The notes below the pieces were generated by a model that was not told the origin of the DNA, did not search any database, and worked only from the letters and a program-made list of their open reading frames with translations. A program made the position numbers and the translations under genes. Positions 19,447 to 28,639 of a stretch of DNA of 64,000 nucleotides are shown here, piece after piece. How positions within the stretch are numbered: position 1 is the first letter of the stretch; the number at the start of each line of letters is the position of its first letter. The stretch is from Mesorhizobium sp. 1M-11 (GTDB lineage Bacteria; Pseudomonadota; Alphaproteobacteria; Rhizobiales; Rhizobiaceae): NCBI RefSeq assembly GCF_001303895.1, contig NZ_LJSD01000037.1, positions 248,001 through 312,000 on the forward strand, written 5' to 3'.

Positions 19447-20664
19447 ATGCGGACATTCTGGCGACGGGCGCTGCGCGTCGTTCTTCTGCTCGTTGCCGTC
19501 GCGCTCGTCGGCGGCTTCGTCTTCCGTCAGAAGATCAAGGAACTGCACGCCGTCTATACTTACGCGAACGCGTTCAAACCGGAGGTCATCGATGAGAATT
19601 TCCGCTCGCTGTACAAGGTTTATCCCTCCGTTCGGGTCGAACACGGTCCGGAGGTAAGCGAACTTCAGCGGGCAGAGCGACCGCTGCCTGAAACCTACGT
19701 CTCCCGCGACGGAACGCGCAGGATCTCCGACTGGATCGAAAAGACGCAGACCACTGGCCTGCTGGTGATCAAGGATGGCAAGATCGTTCATGAGGAATAC
19801 AGGCGCGGCAACAACGCCGGGACGCAGTCGATCGCCATGTCGGTCTCCAAGTCGACCGTTTCCTTCCTTGTCGGCAATGCCGTCGCTGACGGGCTGATCA
19901 GGCTGGATGACCCCGTCGAGAAGTACGCGCCGACATTGGCCGAGGGTGGTTACAAGGGCGTCAAGGTCAAGAACGTGCTGCAGATGTCGTCCGGCATCGG
20001 CTTCAACGAGGACTATGGCGACCTCAACTCCGACATCGTGCGCTACATCATCCAAATCCTGACCGGCTCGGTCAACGAGTTCACGGCGCATCTCAAAAAC
20101 GAGCGGCCGCAGGGCACCTTCAACCGCTACGTCTCGGCCGATACCCAGGTGCTCGGCATGGTTCTCGAAGGTGCGACAGGAAAATCCCTGCCCGACTATT
20201 TTAAGGAAAGGCTGTGGTCCAGGCTCGGCCCCGAAGCCGACGCTTATTGGCTGATCGACCAGAAGAAGGAAACGCTGGCCGCAGGCGGCCTGAATGCCGT
20301 GCTGCGCGATTACGCTCGCTTCGGCCTGCTTTATCTCAATGAAGGCCGCAACTGGAAGGGCGAGCAGATCGTGCCCGCCGACTGGATCCACGCCTCGGTG
20401 ACGCCGGACGCACCGCATCTCATGCCAGGTCGCGAAGACCCTGCTGCCGGCATTCCGTTCGGCTATGGCTACCAATGGTGGATACCCGGCAAGCCGCAGG
20501 GCGACTTCACCGCAATAGGCATCTATGGCCAGTTCATCTATGTGAACCCGGCGCGCAAGGTGGTGATTGCCAAGACCTCAGCCTATGCCGATTACAACAA
20601 CAGCGGCAATGTCATGGAATACGAAACGATAGACGCATTTCAGGCGATCGCCGACGCGCTGTAG
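19447..20664 (+). CDS. Class C beta-lactamase-related serine hydrolase, membrane anchored
   Basis: The 405-residue protein has a basic start and a TM or signal-anchor segment at about 10-26, so its catalytic domain faces the periplasm. The nucleophile motif SxxK is S132-V-S-K135 in AMSVSKSTV, and the second motif is YVS near residue 222 (NRYVSADTQV). The family includes penicillin-binding-like esterases and 6-aminohexanoate-dimer hydrolases; true beta-lactamase activity is not implied. It is monocistronic and convergent with tgt, ending 16 bp from it. The family-A repeat lies just upstream. Confidence 0.85.
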   Translation: MRTFWRRALRVVLLLVAVALVGGFVFRQKIKELHAVYTYANAFKPEVIDENFRSLYKVYPSVRVEHGPEVSELQRAERPLPETYVSRDGTRRISDWIEKTQTTGLLVIKDGKIVHEEYRRGNNAGTQSIAMSVSKSTVSFLVGNAVADGLIRLDDPVEKYAPTLAEGGYKGVKVKNVLQMSSGIGFNEDYGDLNSDIVRYIIQILTGSVNEFTAHLKNERPQGTFNRYVSADTQVLGMVLEGATGKSLPDYFKERLWSRLGPEADAYWLIDQKKETLAAGGLNAVLRDYARFGLLYLNEGRNWKGEQIVPADWIHASVTPDAPHLMPGREDPAAGIPFGYGYQWWIPGKPQGDFTAIGIYGQFIYVNPARKVVIAKTSAYADYNNSGNVMEYETIDAFQAIADAL

Positions 20665-20680
20665 TACTGCCAGCAGACCT

Positions 20681-21811
20681 TCAACAAGGTGGCAGATCGC
20701 CCCTCGCCCATCCTTCGGTGATCACAGCAGCACGATCCTCGAACTGACCGGCCTCGATCGCGTCTCGAATGTCCTGCATCAGCTTCTGGTAATAGGAGAG
20801 ATTGTTCCAGGTCAGCAGCATGGCGCCCAACGCTTCCTGCGAGCGCACCAAATGATGCAGATAAGCCCGCGAGTAGTCGCGCGCGGCCGGGCAATCGCTC
20901 TCTTCGTCCAGCGGCCGCGGGTCGTCGGCATGACGCGCATTGCGCAGGTTGATCTTGCCGCGCCGCGTGTAGGCAAGCCCATGTCGCCCAGCCCGGGTCG
21001 GCATCACGCAATCGAACATGTCGATGCCGCGCGCCACTGATTTCAGAATATCGTCCGGCGTACCGACCCCCATCAGGTAGCGCGGTTTGTCGACTGGCAA
21101 TTCCGGGCACGTAATGTCGAGCATGTCCAGCATCACCGCCTGCGGTTCGCCCACCGCAAGTCCGCCGACAGCGTAGCCTTTGAGATCCATGGCCGACAGC
21201 GCCTGCGCCGAGCGCACGCGCAGCGGCGCGATGTCGCCGCCCTGCACGATGCCGAACATCGCTTTACCGGGCTGATTGCCGAAGGCGATCTTGCAGCGCT
21301 CGGCCCAGCGCAGCGACAGTTCCATCGCCCGCTCGATCTCTTTGGCATCGGCCGGCAGTGCCGTGCACTCATCGAGCTGCATCTGGATATCGGAATCGAG
21401 CAGCCCCTGGATCTCGATCGAACGCTCCGGCGACATCTCATGGGGCGAGCCGTCGATATGCGAGCGAAAGGTGACGCCCTGTTCGGTCAGTTTCCTGAGC
21501 TTCGACAGCGACATCACCTGAAAACCGCCGGAGTCGGTCAGGATCGGATGCCGCCAGCGCGCGAATTCGTGCAGGCCGCCCAACCGCGCCACGCGCTCCG
21601 CGCCTGGCCGCAGCATCAAATGATATGTATTGCCCAGGATGATGTCGGCACCGACGCCGCGCACCTGGTCCATATACATCGCCTTGACCGTGCCGCCGGT
21701 GCCCACCGGCATGAAGGCTGGTGTACGGATCCTGCCACGCGGCATGGAGATTTCGCCGCGCCGTGCCTTGCCGTCCGTAGCGAGTAGGGAAAAGGAAAAA
21801 TTCTCGATCAT
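20681..21811 (-). CDS. tgt: tRNA-guanine transglycosylase (queuine tRNA-ribosyltransferase)
   Basis: The 376-residue cytosolic enzyme swaps guanine 34 for preQ1 in GUN-anticodon tRNAs, a step of queuosine synthesis. Key motifs are [12 protein letters not shown] (catalytic-site Asp93), GGLAVGEP (217-223) and MFDCVMPTR with the nucleophile Asp267. The C-terminal zinc site is degraded: at the positions of the usual three cysteines are Ser305, Cys307 and Ala310 ([14 protein letters not shown]), and the usual His in TWHN is Asn336 ([11 protein letters not shown]). Despite this the fold motifs are intact. It is near queA on the same strand, separated by an opposite-strand GFA gene. Confidence 0.95.
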   Translation of the reverse strand: MIENFSFSLLATDGKARRGEISMPRGRIRTPAFMPVGTGGTVKAMYMDQVRGVGADIILGNTYHLMLRPGAERVARLGGLHEFARWRHPILTDSGGFQVMSLSKLRKLTEQGVTFRSHIDGSPHEMSPERSIEIQGLLDSDIQMQLDECTALPADAKEIERAMELSLRWAERCKIAFGNQPGKAMFGIVQGGDIAPLRVRSAQALSAMDLKGYAVGGLAVGEPQAVMLDMLDITCPELPVDKPRYLMGVGTPDDILKSVARGIDMFDCVMPTRAGRHGLAYTRRGKINLRNARHADDPRPLDEESDCPAARDYSRAYLHHLVRSQEALGAMLLTWNNLSYYQKLMQDIRDAIEAGQFEDRAAVITEGWARGDLPPC

Positions 21812-21918
21812 GCGCTGCCTTTAGCTCCCGCCGCGACGCAAGACAATCGGGGATGAAATGCTTGTCCGGTCCAGCTCGCGCGCCTAGCTTGTGAAACCGC
21901 GAACCGTGAGACGATCCC

Positions 21919-22323
21919 ATGCCGATGTTCGAAGGTGCATGCCACTGCGGCGCCGTGCGCTGGCAGTTCAACGGAACTCCAGACGGGGCGACGGCCTGCA
22001 ACTGCACGGTCTGCCGCCGCTATGGCGTACTGTGGATCTATGGCTACGAAAGCGAGGAAATCGAGGTTTCCGGCGAGAGCCGTGTCTATGCGCGCAACGA
22101 CAGTGATGGCGCTCTCACGTTCCATTTCTGCCCGAACTGCGGCAACGTGGCGTGGTGGCGCGGCGCGCATCTGGATAAGAAAGGCCGCCGGCGCATGGCC
22201 GTCAACGTGCGGCTTTCCGAACCGGAAACCGTAGCCGCCTTGCCGATAGACCATTTCGACGGTCTGAACACTTTCACCGACCTGCCCCGCGACGGCCGCT
22301 GCGTTGTCGACTATTGGTTTTAG
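21919..22323 (+). CDS. GFA family (CENP-V/GFA fold) zinc-binding protein
   Basis: The 134-residue protein has the zinc-binding pattern of the glutathione-dependent formaldehyde-activating enzyme fold: CHCGAVRW near the start, CNCTVCRRYG near residue 30, and FCPNCGNVAWW near residue 70. Members range from formaldehyde-binding enzymes to uncharacterised proteins, so no specific reaction is claimed. It lies between tgt and queA on the opposite strand, divergent from tgt. Confidence 0.87.
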   Translation: MPMFEGACHCGAVRWQFNGTPDGATACNCTVCRRYGVLWIYGYESEEIEVSGESRVYARNDSDGALTFHFCPNCGNVAWWRGAHLDKKGRRRMAVNVRLSEPETVAALPIDHFDGLNTFTDLPRDGRCVVDYWF

Positions 22324-22515
22324 CGCAGTCGCTATTGGCCGAATTCCTCGTGGACTGTGCTGCAGCCATTTGCTCTGCAAGCAATTGCCGGTAGCAGATG
22401 CAGCCGCCCATGAATTTCGGCCATGATGGCACCCCGATCCCGGCACAAGGCGCGCGTTGCTTCCGCAGTACCCTAAGCGTAGGGGCGCTTAAATGCCGCC
22501 GACCTCTGAGAAACG

Positions 22516-23586
22516 CTACATCCGGAACAGCAGACTGCCGTCGCCGTAGGAATAAAACCGATAACCCGTCTCGATGGCATGCTGATAGGCTGCACGCATG
22601 GTGTCCAGTCCGGCAAAGGCCGAAACCAGCATGAACAGCGTCGAACGCGGCAGATGGAAATTCGTCATCAACGCATCGGCGGTGCGGAAGCGATAGCCTG
22701 GCGTGATGAAAATGTCGGTGGCGCCGGACCACGCGGCCAAGATCCCGTCGTCGCGCACGGCACTTTCCAGAAGCCGCAATGACGTCGTGCCAACGCAAAC
22801 AATGCGGTTGCCGCGCGCCTTGGCTGCATTCAACGCTTCGGCGACTTGCTGCGACACGTAACCGGTTTCGGCATGCATCTTATGGTCTGCGGTATCATCG
22901 GCCTTAACGGGCAGAAAGGTACCGGCTCCGACATGCAGGGTCACAAACTGTCGCTCGATGCCCCTGGCATCCAACCCCGCGAACAAATCGGGCGTGAAAT
23001 GCAGGCCAGCCGTCGGGGCGGCGACCGCTCCCTCTTCGCGCGCATAGATGGTCTGGTAATCGGAAAGGTCACGCGCATCGTCGTCGCGTTTGGAGGCTAT
23101 ATAGGGTGGCAGCGGAATATGGCCGACCGCATGCAACGCTTCATCCAGGAAGGCGCTTGAGAGATCAAAGCCGAGCAGCACCTCGCCGCCATCACGCTTT
23201 TCCAGAACCGTGGCATCGAGCTGGCCAAGGAAGCAGGAATTGCCGTCATGGCCGAAATGGATGCGGTCACCTTCTGCGATGCGTTTGCCTGGGCGCATGA
23301 AGGCCAGCCACCGGTCTGGACCGGTGCGCATGTGCAGCGTCGCTTCCACCTGGGCAGAGGCCTCGCCGCGCCGGCGAATACCGCGCAGTTGCGCGGGAAT
23401 CACCTTGGTGTCGTTGAAGACCAGAACATCGCCGGGATCGAGCAGCGATGGCAGGTCGCCGACCACCTTGTCGACAAGCCCCTCGCCTGGCCGCACCACC
23501 AGCAGCCGTGCGGTATCGCGCGGTTCAACAGGACGAAGCGCAATACGCTCCTCCGGCAGGTCGAAATCGAAGAGATCCACTTTCAT
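22516..23586 (-). CDS. queA: S-adenosylmethionine:tRNA ribosyltransferase-isomerase
   Basis: The 356-residue enzyme transfers the ribosyl group of SAM to preQ1 in tRNA to form epoxyqueuosine. Motifs include the N-terminus [33 protein letters not shown] near 55 and [10 protein letters not shown] near 193, followed by [13 protein letters not shown]. Length is normal. It is upstream of tgt on the same strand, about 0.7 kb away with the GFA gene between, so the two queuosine genes are linked but not contiguous. Confidence 0.95.
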   Translation of the reverse strand: MKVDLFDFDLPEERIALRPVEPRDTARLLVVRPGEGLVDKVVGDLPSLLDPGDVLVFNDTKVIPAQLRGIRRRGEASAQVEATLHMRTGPDRWLAFMRPGKRIAEGDRIHFGHDGNSCFLGQLDATVLEKRDGGEVLLGFDLSSAFLDEALHAVGHIPLPPYIASKRDDDARDLSDYQTIYAREEGAVAAPTAGLHFTPDLFAGLDARGIERQFVTLHVGAGTFLPVKADDTADHKMHAETGYVSQQVAEALNAAKARGNRIVCVGTTSLRLLESAVRDDGILAAWSGATDIFITPGYRFRTADALMTNFHLPRSTLFMLVSAFAGLDTMRAAYQHAIETGYRFYSYGDGSLLFRM

Positions 23587-23650
23587 GGTCGCGGCAATAG
23601 CGCGATCTTGATCGATCCGCCACCATGGTTGTTGGCCAAAGCGCTGTCGG

Positions 23651-24100
23651 TCAGTAGAGCCGGATCATCAGCGCGCCGACCAGAAGCAGGGCTGCACCGA
23701 CGATGCGGCCCATCGAAATTTCACGCACAGCCACGCCGAGGAAGCCGATGCGGTCGACCAGCATGCCTGCCAGAAGCTGACCGGCGACGAGGAAGGCCAT
23801 CAGCGCGGCGGCGCCGATCCTTGGCGTCAGAAGCACCGAGCTCGTGACATACACACCGCCGAGCACGCCACCGGCCACAAAGAGCCACGGCGCCGGCGCG
23901 CGCCAGTCTATGGCGATGCCTTGTCCGCGCGTGGTGAAGAAAGTGACGATGCCAAGCACGATCGCGCCGGCCAGGAACGAGATCGCGGCGGCGGCAACGG
24001 GCACACCCAGCCCGCGAGCGAGCTGGGCATTGATGGGAGCCTGGATGGCGATGAAGGCGCCCGCCAGGACGCCGAGTAGCGACCAGAGAACGCCAGCCAT
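23651..24100 (-). CDS. Small DMT-superfamily transporter (DUF606/YdcZ type)
   Basis: The 149-residue inner-membrane protein has five hydrophobic helices and the family start [20 protein letters not shown] followed by [12 protein letters not shown]. Members usually act as homo- or heterodimers of short proteins; substrate unknown. The start lies 6 bp past the stop of the upstream cyclophilin gene, suggesting one transcript with ppiB and ppiA. Confidence 0.85.
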   Translation of the reverse strand: MAGVLWSLLGVLAGAFIAIQAPINAQLARGLGVPVAAAAISFLAGAIVLGIVTFFTTRGQGIAIDWRAPAPWLFVAGGVLGGVYVTSSVLLTPRIGAAALMAFLVAGQLLAGMLVDRIGFLGVAVREISMGRIVGAALLLVGALMIRLY

Positions 24101-24105
24101 GATGT

Positions 24106-24621
24106 TTACGCCGGCACGTCCGCGGCGACTTTCAGCGACACGATCTTGTCGGGATCCTGCACCGGCTCGCCACGCTTGATCTTGTCGACATTTTCCATGC
24201 CTTCGATGACCTGGCCCCAGACCGTGTACTGGCGATTGAGGAAGCCGGCATCCTCGAAGCAGATGAAGAACTGCGAATTCGCCGAATTCGGGTTCTGCGC
24301 GCGCGCCATCGAGCAGGTGCCGCGAGCATGGTTGACGTTGGAGAACTCCGCCTTCAGATCCGGCTTGTCGGAACCACCCATGCCTGCACGCGACGGATTG
24401 AAATCCTTGCCATCCGATTTGCCGAACTTGACGTCTCCGGTCTGGGCCATAAAGCCATCGATAACGCGATGGAAAACAACGCCATCGTAGGCGCCTTCGC
24501 GTGCAAGTTCCTTGATACGTCCGACATGGCCGGGGGCGAGATCCGGGAACAGTTCGATGACGACCTTGCCTTTGGTCGTTTCCATGATGAGCGCGTTTTC
24601 GCGATCCTTGATTTCAGCCAT
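24106..24621 (-). CDS. ppiB: Cytoplasmic cyclophilin-type peptidyl-prolyl isomerase
   Basis: The 171-residue protein is a cyclophilin without a signal peptide, so it acts in the cytosol to speed proline isomerisation during folding. Diagnostic segments are VVFHRVIDGFMAQTGDVKFG, CSMARAQNPNSANSQFFICF and NRQYTVWGQVIEGMENVDKI. The catalytic Arg lies in FHRVIDGF. It is 23 bp downstream of the periplasmic paralogue, giving a duplicated pair aimed at two compartments. Confidence 0.93.
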   Translation of the reverse strand: MAEIKDRENALIMETTKGKVVIELFPDLAPGHVGRIKELAREGAYDGVVFHRVIDGFMAQTGDVKFGKSDGKDFNPSRAGMGGSDKPDLKAEFSNVNHARGTCSMARAQNPNSANSQFFICFEDAGFLNRQYTVWGQVIEGMENVDKIKRGEPVQDPDKIVSLKVAADVPA

Positions 24622-24644
24622 TTTGGATATCCTTCTGATAAAAC

Positions 24645-25232
24645 TCAGTTCTTGTCGGCGGCGATGCGAACCTTGACCATGCGGTCTGGATCGGAGACCG
24701 AACCGTTGTTGGCATCGTCGCCCTTCTTGATCTTGTCGACGAATTCCATGCCCTTCTCGACATTGCCGACAATGGTGTACTGGCCATTCAACGACGGCGC
24801 AGGCGCGAACATGATGAAGAACTGCGAATTCGCCGAATTCGGATCCTGCGACCGCGCCATGCCCACGACGCCGCGCGCGTATTTCTCCTTGGAGAACTCA
24901 GCAGGCAAGTCGGGTTCCTTCGAGCCGCCGGTGCCGGCGAGGCTGGCGTCGAAGCCCTTTTTCATGTTGCCGTACTGCACATCGCCGGTCTGGGCCATGA
25001 AGCCGTCGATGACGCGGTGGAAGGCAACGTTGTCGTAGGCGCCTTCGCGCACCAGCTTCTTGATCTGGGCGACATGCTTGGGCGCAAGATCGGGCCGAAG
25101 GGCAACGACCACGTCGCCGTCCTTCAGCGTGATGATCATGGTGTTTTCTGGCTCTGCGGCGAAAGCCTGCGACGCGCCGCCGAACAGGCCGGCAAGCACG
25201 ACGAGGAAGGCGGCGAGCTTCTTGAGCTGCAT
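24645..25232 (-). CDS. ppiA: Periplasmic cyclophilin-type peptidyl-prolyl isomerase
   Basis: The 195-residue protein is a cyclophilin with a Sec signal peptide at residues 1-25 (MQLKKLAAFLVVLAGLFGGA, cleaved near QAFAAE). Core motifs AFHRVIDGFMAQTGDVQYG and SANSQFFIMFAPAPSLNGQY are intact. It is a paralogue of the next gene, ppiB, by tandem duplication, and works in the periplasm. coaD is 32 bp upstream, so coaD-ppiA-ppiB-DMT may form one transcript. Confidence 0.92.
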   Translation of the reverse strand: MQLKKLAAFLVVLAGLFGGASQAFAAEPENTMIITLKDGDVVVALRPDLAPKHVAQIKKLVREGAYDNVAFHRVIDGFMAQTGDVQYGNMKKGFDASLAGTGGSKEPDLPAEFSKEKYARGVVGMARSQDPNSANSQFFIMFAPAPSLNGQYTIVGNVEKGMEFVDKIKKGDDANNGSVSDPDRMVKVRIAADKN

Positions 25233-25264
25233 GGAATGATCTCCGAAATATCTAGGGTCAGGAC

Positions 25265-25765
25265 CTATTTCGCGAATTTGGCTTTGAGCGCGCCGGCAAC
25301 GGCAACGGGAACGAACGGGCGGATGTCGCCACCCATCGAGGCTATCTGGCGGACCAATGTGGCCGTAATCGTGCGCACCGAAGGGCTCGCCGGCAGGAAA
25401 ACGGTCTGCAACTCGGGCGCCATGGTCTCATTCATGCCGGCCATCTGCATCTCGTAGTCGAGATCGGTGCCGTCGCGCAGGCCACGGATCATGATCGAGG
25501 CGCCATGCTTGCGTGCCGCGTCGATCACAAGGCCAGCGAAGGAGACGACGCGAATACGCCTGGCTTCGTTGCCGAATTCGGCTGCGGTGGCCTTTTCGAT
25601 CAGTTCGGAACGCTCCTCGAAGGAAAACAGCGGCGTCTTTGATGCCTGGATGCCGATAGCGGCATACACCGTGTCCGCAATCGTCAGCGAGGCCTTCAGC
25701 ACATCGAGATGGCCGTTGGTCAGCGGGTCGAAGGAGCCGGCATAGAGGGCGATGCGTTCGGTCAT
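25265..25765 (-). CDS. coaD: Phosphopantetheine adenylyltransferase
   Basis: The 166-residue enzyme makes dephospho-CoA from 4'-phosphopantetheine and ATP, the fourth step of CoA synthesis. The nucleotidyltransferase signature [16 protein letters not shown] with its TxGH-type motif is at residues 7-22, and [19 protein letters not shown] lies near residue 88. The ATG at 25765 is chosen because the family begins [14 protein letters not shown]; a longer frame adds 35 unrelated codons. Confidence 0.96.
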   Translation of the reverse strand: MTERIALYAGSFDPLTNGHLDVLKASLTIADTVYAAIGIQASKTPLFSFEERSELIEKATAAEFGNEARRIRVVSFAGLVIDAARKHGASIMIRGLRDGTDLDYEMQMAGMNETMAPELQTVFLPASPSVRTITATLVRQIASMGGDIRPFVPVAVAGALKAKFAK

Positions 25766-25955
25766 GATGCTGCTTCTAGCGGGCACCGGGCCGGAACGCA
25801 AATGGCTGCCGGAGAGCGCCGTGAACCCTTCATCAACCATGAACGGCAGATGAACGGCACGATCACACACGGTTAAAGTCTGTTCACGTACAGATGATCA
25901 TGCGCGGTGAAACCAATTCACCTTCTGCCCGTTTCAAGGAACAGGAGATTAAGCC

Positions 25956-26090
25956 ATGATGATCCTCATGCTCGCCACCGCAATGACCGTAGCCATGCTG
26001 ATCGCGACCGTTTTCGGCCTGCATCAGGAAGCCGAGCGCGTGCGTCTCGACGATCTCGATCGCCGCCATCGTTTCGGCAAGCACCGGTAG
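25956..26090 (+). CDS. Small single-span membrane protein, 44 aa
   Basis: A 45-codon frame begins at the ATG at 25956, preceded by AGGAG at 25943-25947 with good spacing. The product has a hydrophobic segment of about 20 residues (MMILMLATAMTVAMLIATVF) and then a charged tail rich in Arg, Asp and Glu ending KHR. That is the layout of a single-pass small protein with a cytosolic tail. I do not know its family. It lies alone between coaD and a convergent GNAT gene. Confidence 0.5.
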   Translation: MMILMLATAMTVAMLIATVFGLHQEAERVRLDDLDRRHRFGKHR

Positions 26091-26112
26091 ATCGAGGCTC
26101 CAAAAGCCCGGC

Positions 26113-26595
26113 TCACCGGAGTGAGCCGTGCAGATGTTTTTCCATATCCACCAGCGTCCAGCCCGGACGTCTCGAATTGGCCCGCCTGCCGGTTTCCCGA
26201 TAGCCATATGCCGAATATAGCGCGATATTTCGCTCCATCCTGGCGTTCGTGTAGAGCTTGACCAGATCGACCCCTGCTTCACCCGCCTTTTCCTCGGCCC
26301 AGTCGAGCAACCGAATGCCGAGTTTCTTCCCTTGGAACTCGGGCGCTACGGCAACGGAAAAGATCGAGATATGGTCACCGTGTCGTTCGAGAACGATCAG
26401 CCCGGCCAACCTACCCGAAAGTTCCAGCAGCCAGACCTCGCCAGCCTCGATACGCGGCGCGTAATCCTCGGTGACAGGAACAGGCGGCGCATCCAGCATC
26501 TGCGTGTATGGCGCATAGGCTTGTTCAGTCAGCGCAACGATCGCTCTCAGATCCGAGCCAGTCGCACGCCGCAACCTGCTATGTTCCTGCACCAT
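26113..26595 (-). CDS. GNAT-family N-acetyltransferase
   Basis: The 160-residue acetyltransferase carries the acetyl-CoA-binding motif A as VAPEFQGKKLGIRLLDWAEE around residues 85-105 and motif B as LYTNARMERNIALYSAYGY. Substrate is unknown. The ATG at 26595 (MVQEHSRLRRATGSD) is preferred to a start at 26667, which lengthens the protein with residues not typical of the fold. It is convergent with the 44-aa gene. Confidence 0.85.
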   Translation of the reverse strand: MVQEHSRLRRATGSDLRAIVALTEQAYAPYTQMLDAPPVPVTEDYAPRIEAGEVWLLELSGRLAGLIVLERHGDHISIFSVAVAPEFQGKKLGIRLLDWAEEKAGEAGVDLVKLYTNARMERNIALYSAYGYRETGRRANSRRPGWTLVDMEKHLHGSLR

Positions 26596-26853
26596 CTCGG
26601 CTTCCAAACTGACCGCCACCACTGACCGTCGGGCATCATAACCCTGACTGCAGTCGGCCCAATGCACCAGTTGGGGCGCACTCGATAGACAGACCGGGAA
26701 TATGACGAATGCCTCTAATGTAGAATATGTTAAATTTCACTCTCAATATATCGATGTAATTTAGAATATTTTACCGGAAAAATTGAAATCAATCTCAAAT
26801 AAGACGTCCAGGTGAAAAATATAGATCCTTTGAATAAAGCAAAGGATTTATTC

Positions 26854-28476
26854 ATGTATGATTATATTATTATAGGCGCAGGAACTTCCGGGTGCATCCT
26901 TGCAAACAAATTAAGTGAAGTTTCCGCAAATCGTGTGTTGCTTCTTGAGGCGGGATACCCTGACAACTCCCCTCTCCTGCGCATACCTGGCCAGGCGGGA
27001 AAAGCCATGCGCGGGGGATACGTGCGCATATATCGAACAATGGCTCAAACGCATCTGGCGGGACGTCGCTGCGCCATTCCTCAGGCACATGTGCTGGGTG
27101 GCGGCAGCTCCATCAACGGAATGATCTATATTCGTGGCAATCCGGCCGACTATCGCGCTTGGCGCGCACTCGGCAATGTCGGCTGGGATTGGCCGGACGT
27201 CCTGCCTTATTTCATCGCCGAAGAGAACAATCAAAACCATGGAGCGCCGTTCCATGGCAGCTCGGGGCCTATGCATGTGCGCGATATTCCCACGCCCAAC
27301 GTGCTGTCCCACGCCTTCATCGAGGCCGCAGCCGAGTGCGGCATCTCGAAAAACCTGGATTTCAACGGCATCTGGCAGGATGGCGCTGGCATCTTCCAGG
27401 TGACCAATCGCAACGGCTATCGCTGGAGCACGGCGCGGGCCTATCTGCACCCCGCCATGGCAAGACGGAGCCTCGATGTGATAACCGGCGTGCTGGCCTC
27501 TCGTATCATCCTTGCCAACCGAAAAGCGGTATCCGTCAAGGCGACGCTACCGGACGGTGAGATCCGCCACTTTTACGCCCGACGCGAAATTATCGTTTCC
27601 TCCGGCGCGATCGGCTCACCCTCCCTTCTGCTACGGTCCGGGATCGGGCCGGCGGATGAGTTGCGCGCCATCGGTATTGAGCCGGTTCACGACCTGCCCG
27701 GCGTCGGCAAGAATTTTCACGACCACATGCATGTCAGTATCGCGGGCCGCTGCAGCCAGCCGCTGTCTTATGACGGGCAGGATCGCCTCTTGCCGTTCCT
27801 GCGCCATGGCCTGCGGATTGCCTTGACCGGTCGAGGACCGGCCTCGTCCACCTGGTGCGAAGCAAGTGCTTATTTTCGCAGTTCGGCAGTGAAGAGCAGG
27901 CCCGATCTCGCCGTGCATTTCCTGCCGATCTACGCCATGGACGAAGTGGAACAATGGCCGAAGGGCCATGGCATGACACTCAACGCCACATTCCTGCAGC
28001 CTCAGAGCCGCGGCGAGATCAGGCTGACCTCGTCTGACACGCATGACGAACCGCTGGTGGACCCGAACTATCTTTCCGCGCAAACCGACATGGCCATGAT
28101 GGTCAGAGCCGTGAAGCGCGCCCGCCAGATCCTCGCCGCACCGGCGCTCAAACCCTACTGCAGCGGAGAACTTTTTCCTGGGCCGAGCATTCGGGACGAG
28201 ACGGAGATCGAAGACTTCATTCGCGCCCATGCCGTCACGGATTTCCATCCGGCAGGGTCCTGCAAGATGGGCACCGACCCTCTGGCTGTGGTCGATCCAT
28301 CGCTCCGGGTGCGCGGGCTGTCGGGTTTGCGTGTCGTCGATGCCTCGATCATGCCCGTTCTGGTGAGCGGCAACACCAACGCCCCGACCATGATGATCGC
28401 TGCCAAGGCAGCGGAAATGATCCTGTCTGCCCGCAACACGCGCTCCGTCGACATCGAAACCTTGGCGGCGCGATAG
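26854..28476 (+). CDS. GMC-family FAD oxidoreductase (choline dehydrogenase-like)
   Basis: The 540-residue flavoprotein begins [20 protein letters not shown], the FAD dinucleotide-binding motif. It contains [20 protein letters not shown] (GMC signature 1) and, near the end, the active-site region [13 protein letters not shown] and [17 protein letters not shown]. The substrate is an alcohol that cannot be specified. The ATG at 26854 follows AAAGGA; an in-frame GTG at 26812 is possible. The first 40 or so codons and the 160 bp upstream are strikingly AT-rich, and GC-rich codon use returns near base 26,950, suggesting a mosaic or transferred 5' end. Confidence 0.9.
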   Translation: MYDYIIIGAGTSGCILANKLSEVSANRVLLLEAGYPDNSPLLRIPGQAGKAMRGGYVRIYRTMAQTHLAGRRCAIPQAHVLGGGSSINGMIYIRGNPADYRAWRALGNVGWDWPDVLPYFIAEENNQNHGAPFHGSSGPMHVRDIPTPNVLSHAFIEAAAECGISKNLDFNGIWQDGAGIFQVTNRNGYRWSTARAYLHPAMARRSLDVITGVLASRIILANRKAVSVKATLPDGEIRHFYARREIIVSSGAIGSPSLLLRSGIGPADELRAIGIEPVHDLPGVGKNFHDHMHVSIAGRCSQPLSYDGQDRLLPFLRHGLRIALTGRGPASSTWCEASAYFRSSAVKSRPDLAVHFLPIYAMDEVEQWPKGHGMTLNATFLQPQSRGEIRLTSSDTHDEPLVDPNYLSAQTDMAMMVRAVKRARQILAAPALKPYCSGELFPGPSIRDETEIEDFIRAHAVTDFHPAGSCKMGTDPLAVVDPSLRVRGLSGLRVVDASIMPVLVSGNTNAPTMMIAAKAAEMILSARNTRSVDIETLAAR

Positions 28477-28552
28477 CGCGTAGCGGTCTTCCGTCCGGAA
28501 TTGCGTAAAAACAAAGAGTTAGAGCGTTTCCGTGAGAAACGGAAACGCTCCA
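28477..28552 (+). repeat. Dispersed intergenic repeat, family B copy 1
   Basis: The element starts GCGTAGCGGTCTTCCGTCCG, has the core TTGCGTAAAAACAAAGAG, and ends in a palindrome around GAGCGTTTCC/GGAAACGCTC. A second copy is at 63154-63230. Both begin within about 30 bp of the stop codon of a plus-strand gene. Confidence 0.8.
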
Positions 28553-28574
28553 GGGTGGCGCTTGGCATTCGAAT

Positions 28575-28611
28575 TGTGAAAGGGTGGCTCGGAAGCCACC
28601 CTTTTCACAAA
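28575..28611. terminator. Long hairpin terminator between GMC gene and gyrA
   Basis: TTGTGAAAGGGTGGCT pairs with AGCCACCCTTTTCACAA around a short loop, with one extra base in one arm. The genes converge here, so it probably serves both strands. T-runs are short, and efficiency is unproven. Confidence 0.6.
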
Positions 28612-28639
28612 ATTCTGCTCAGGAGCAGGCAGCGCGACC

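Noticed and set aside
19447..20664. A true class C beta-lactamase resistance gene
   Set aside because: It has the SxxK serine-hydrolase motif, but YVS replaces YxN and it has a membrane anchor, which fits the broad esterase/DD-peptidase-like group better.
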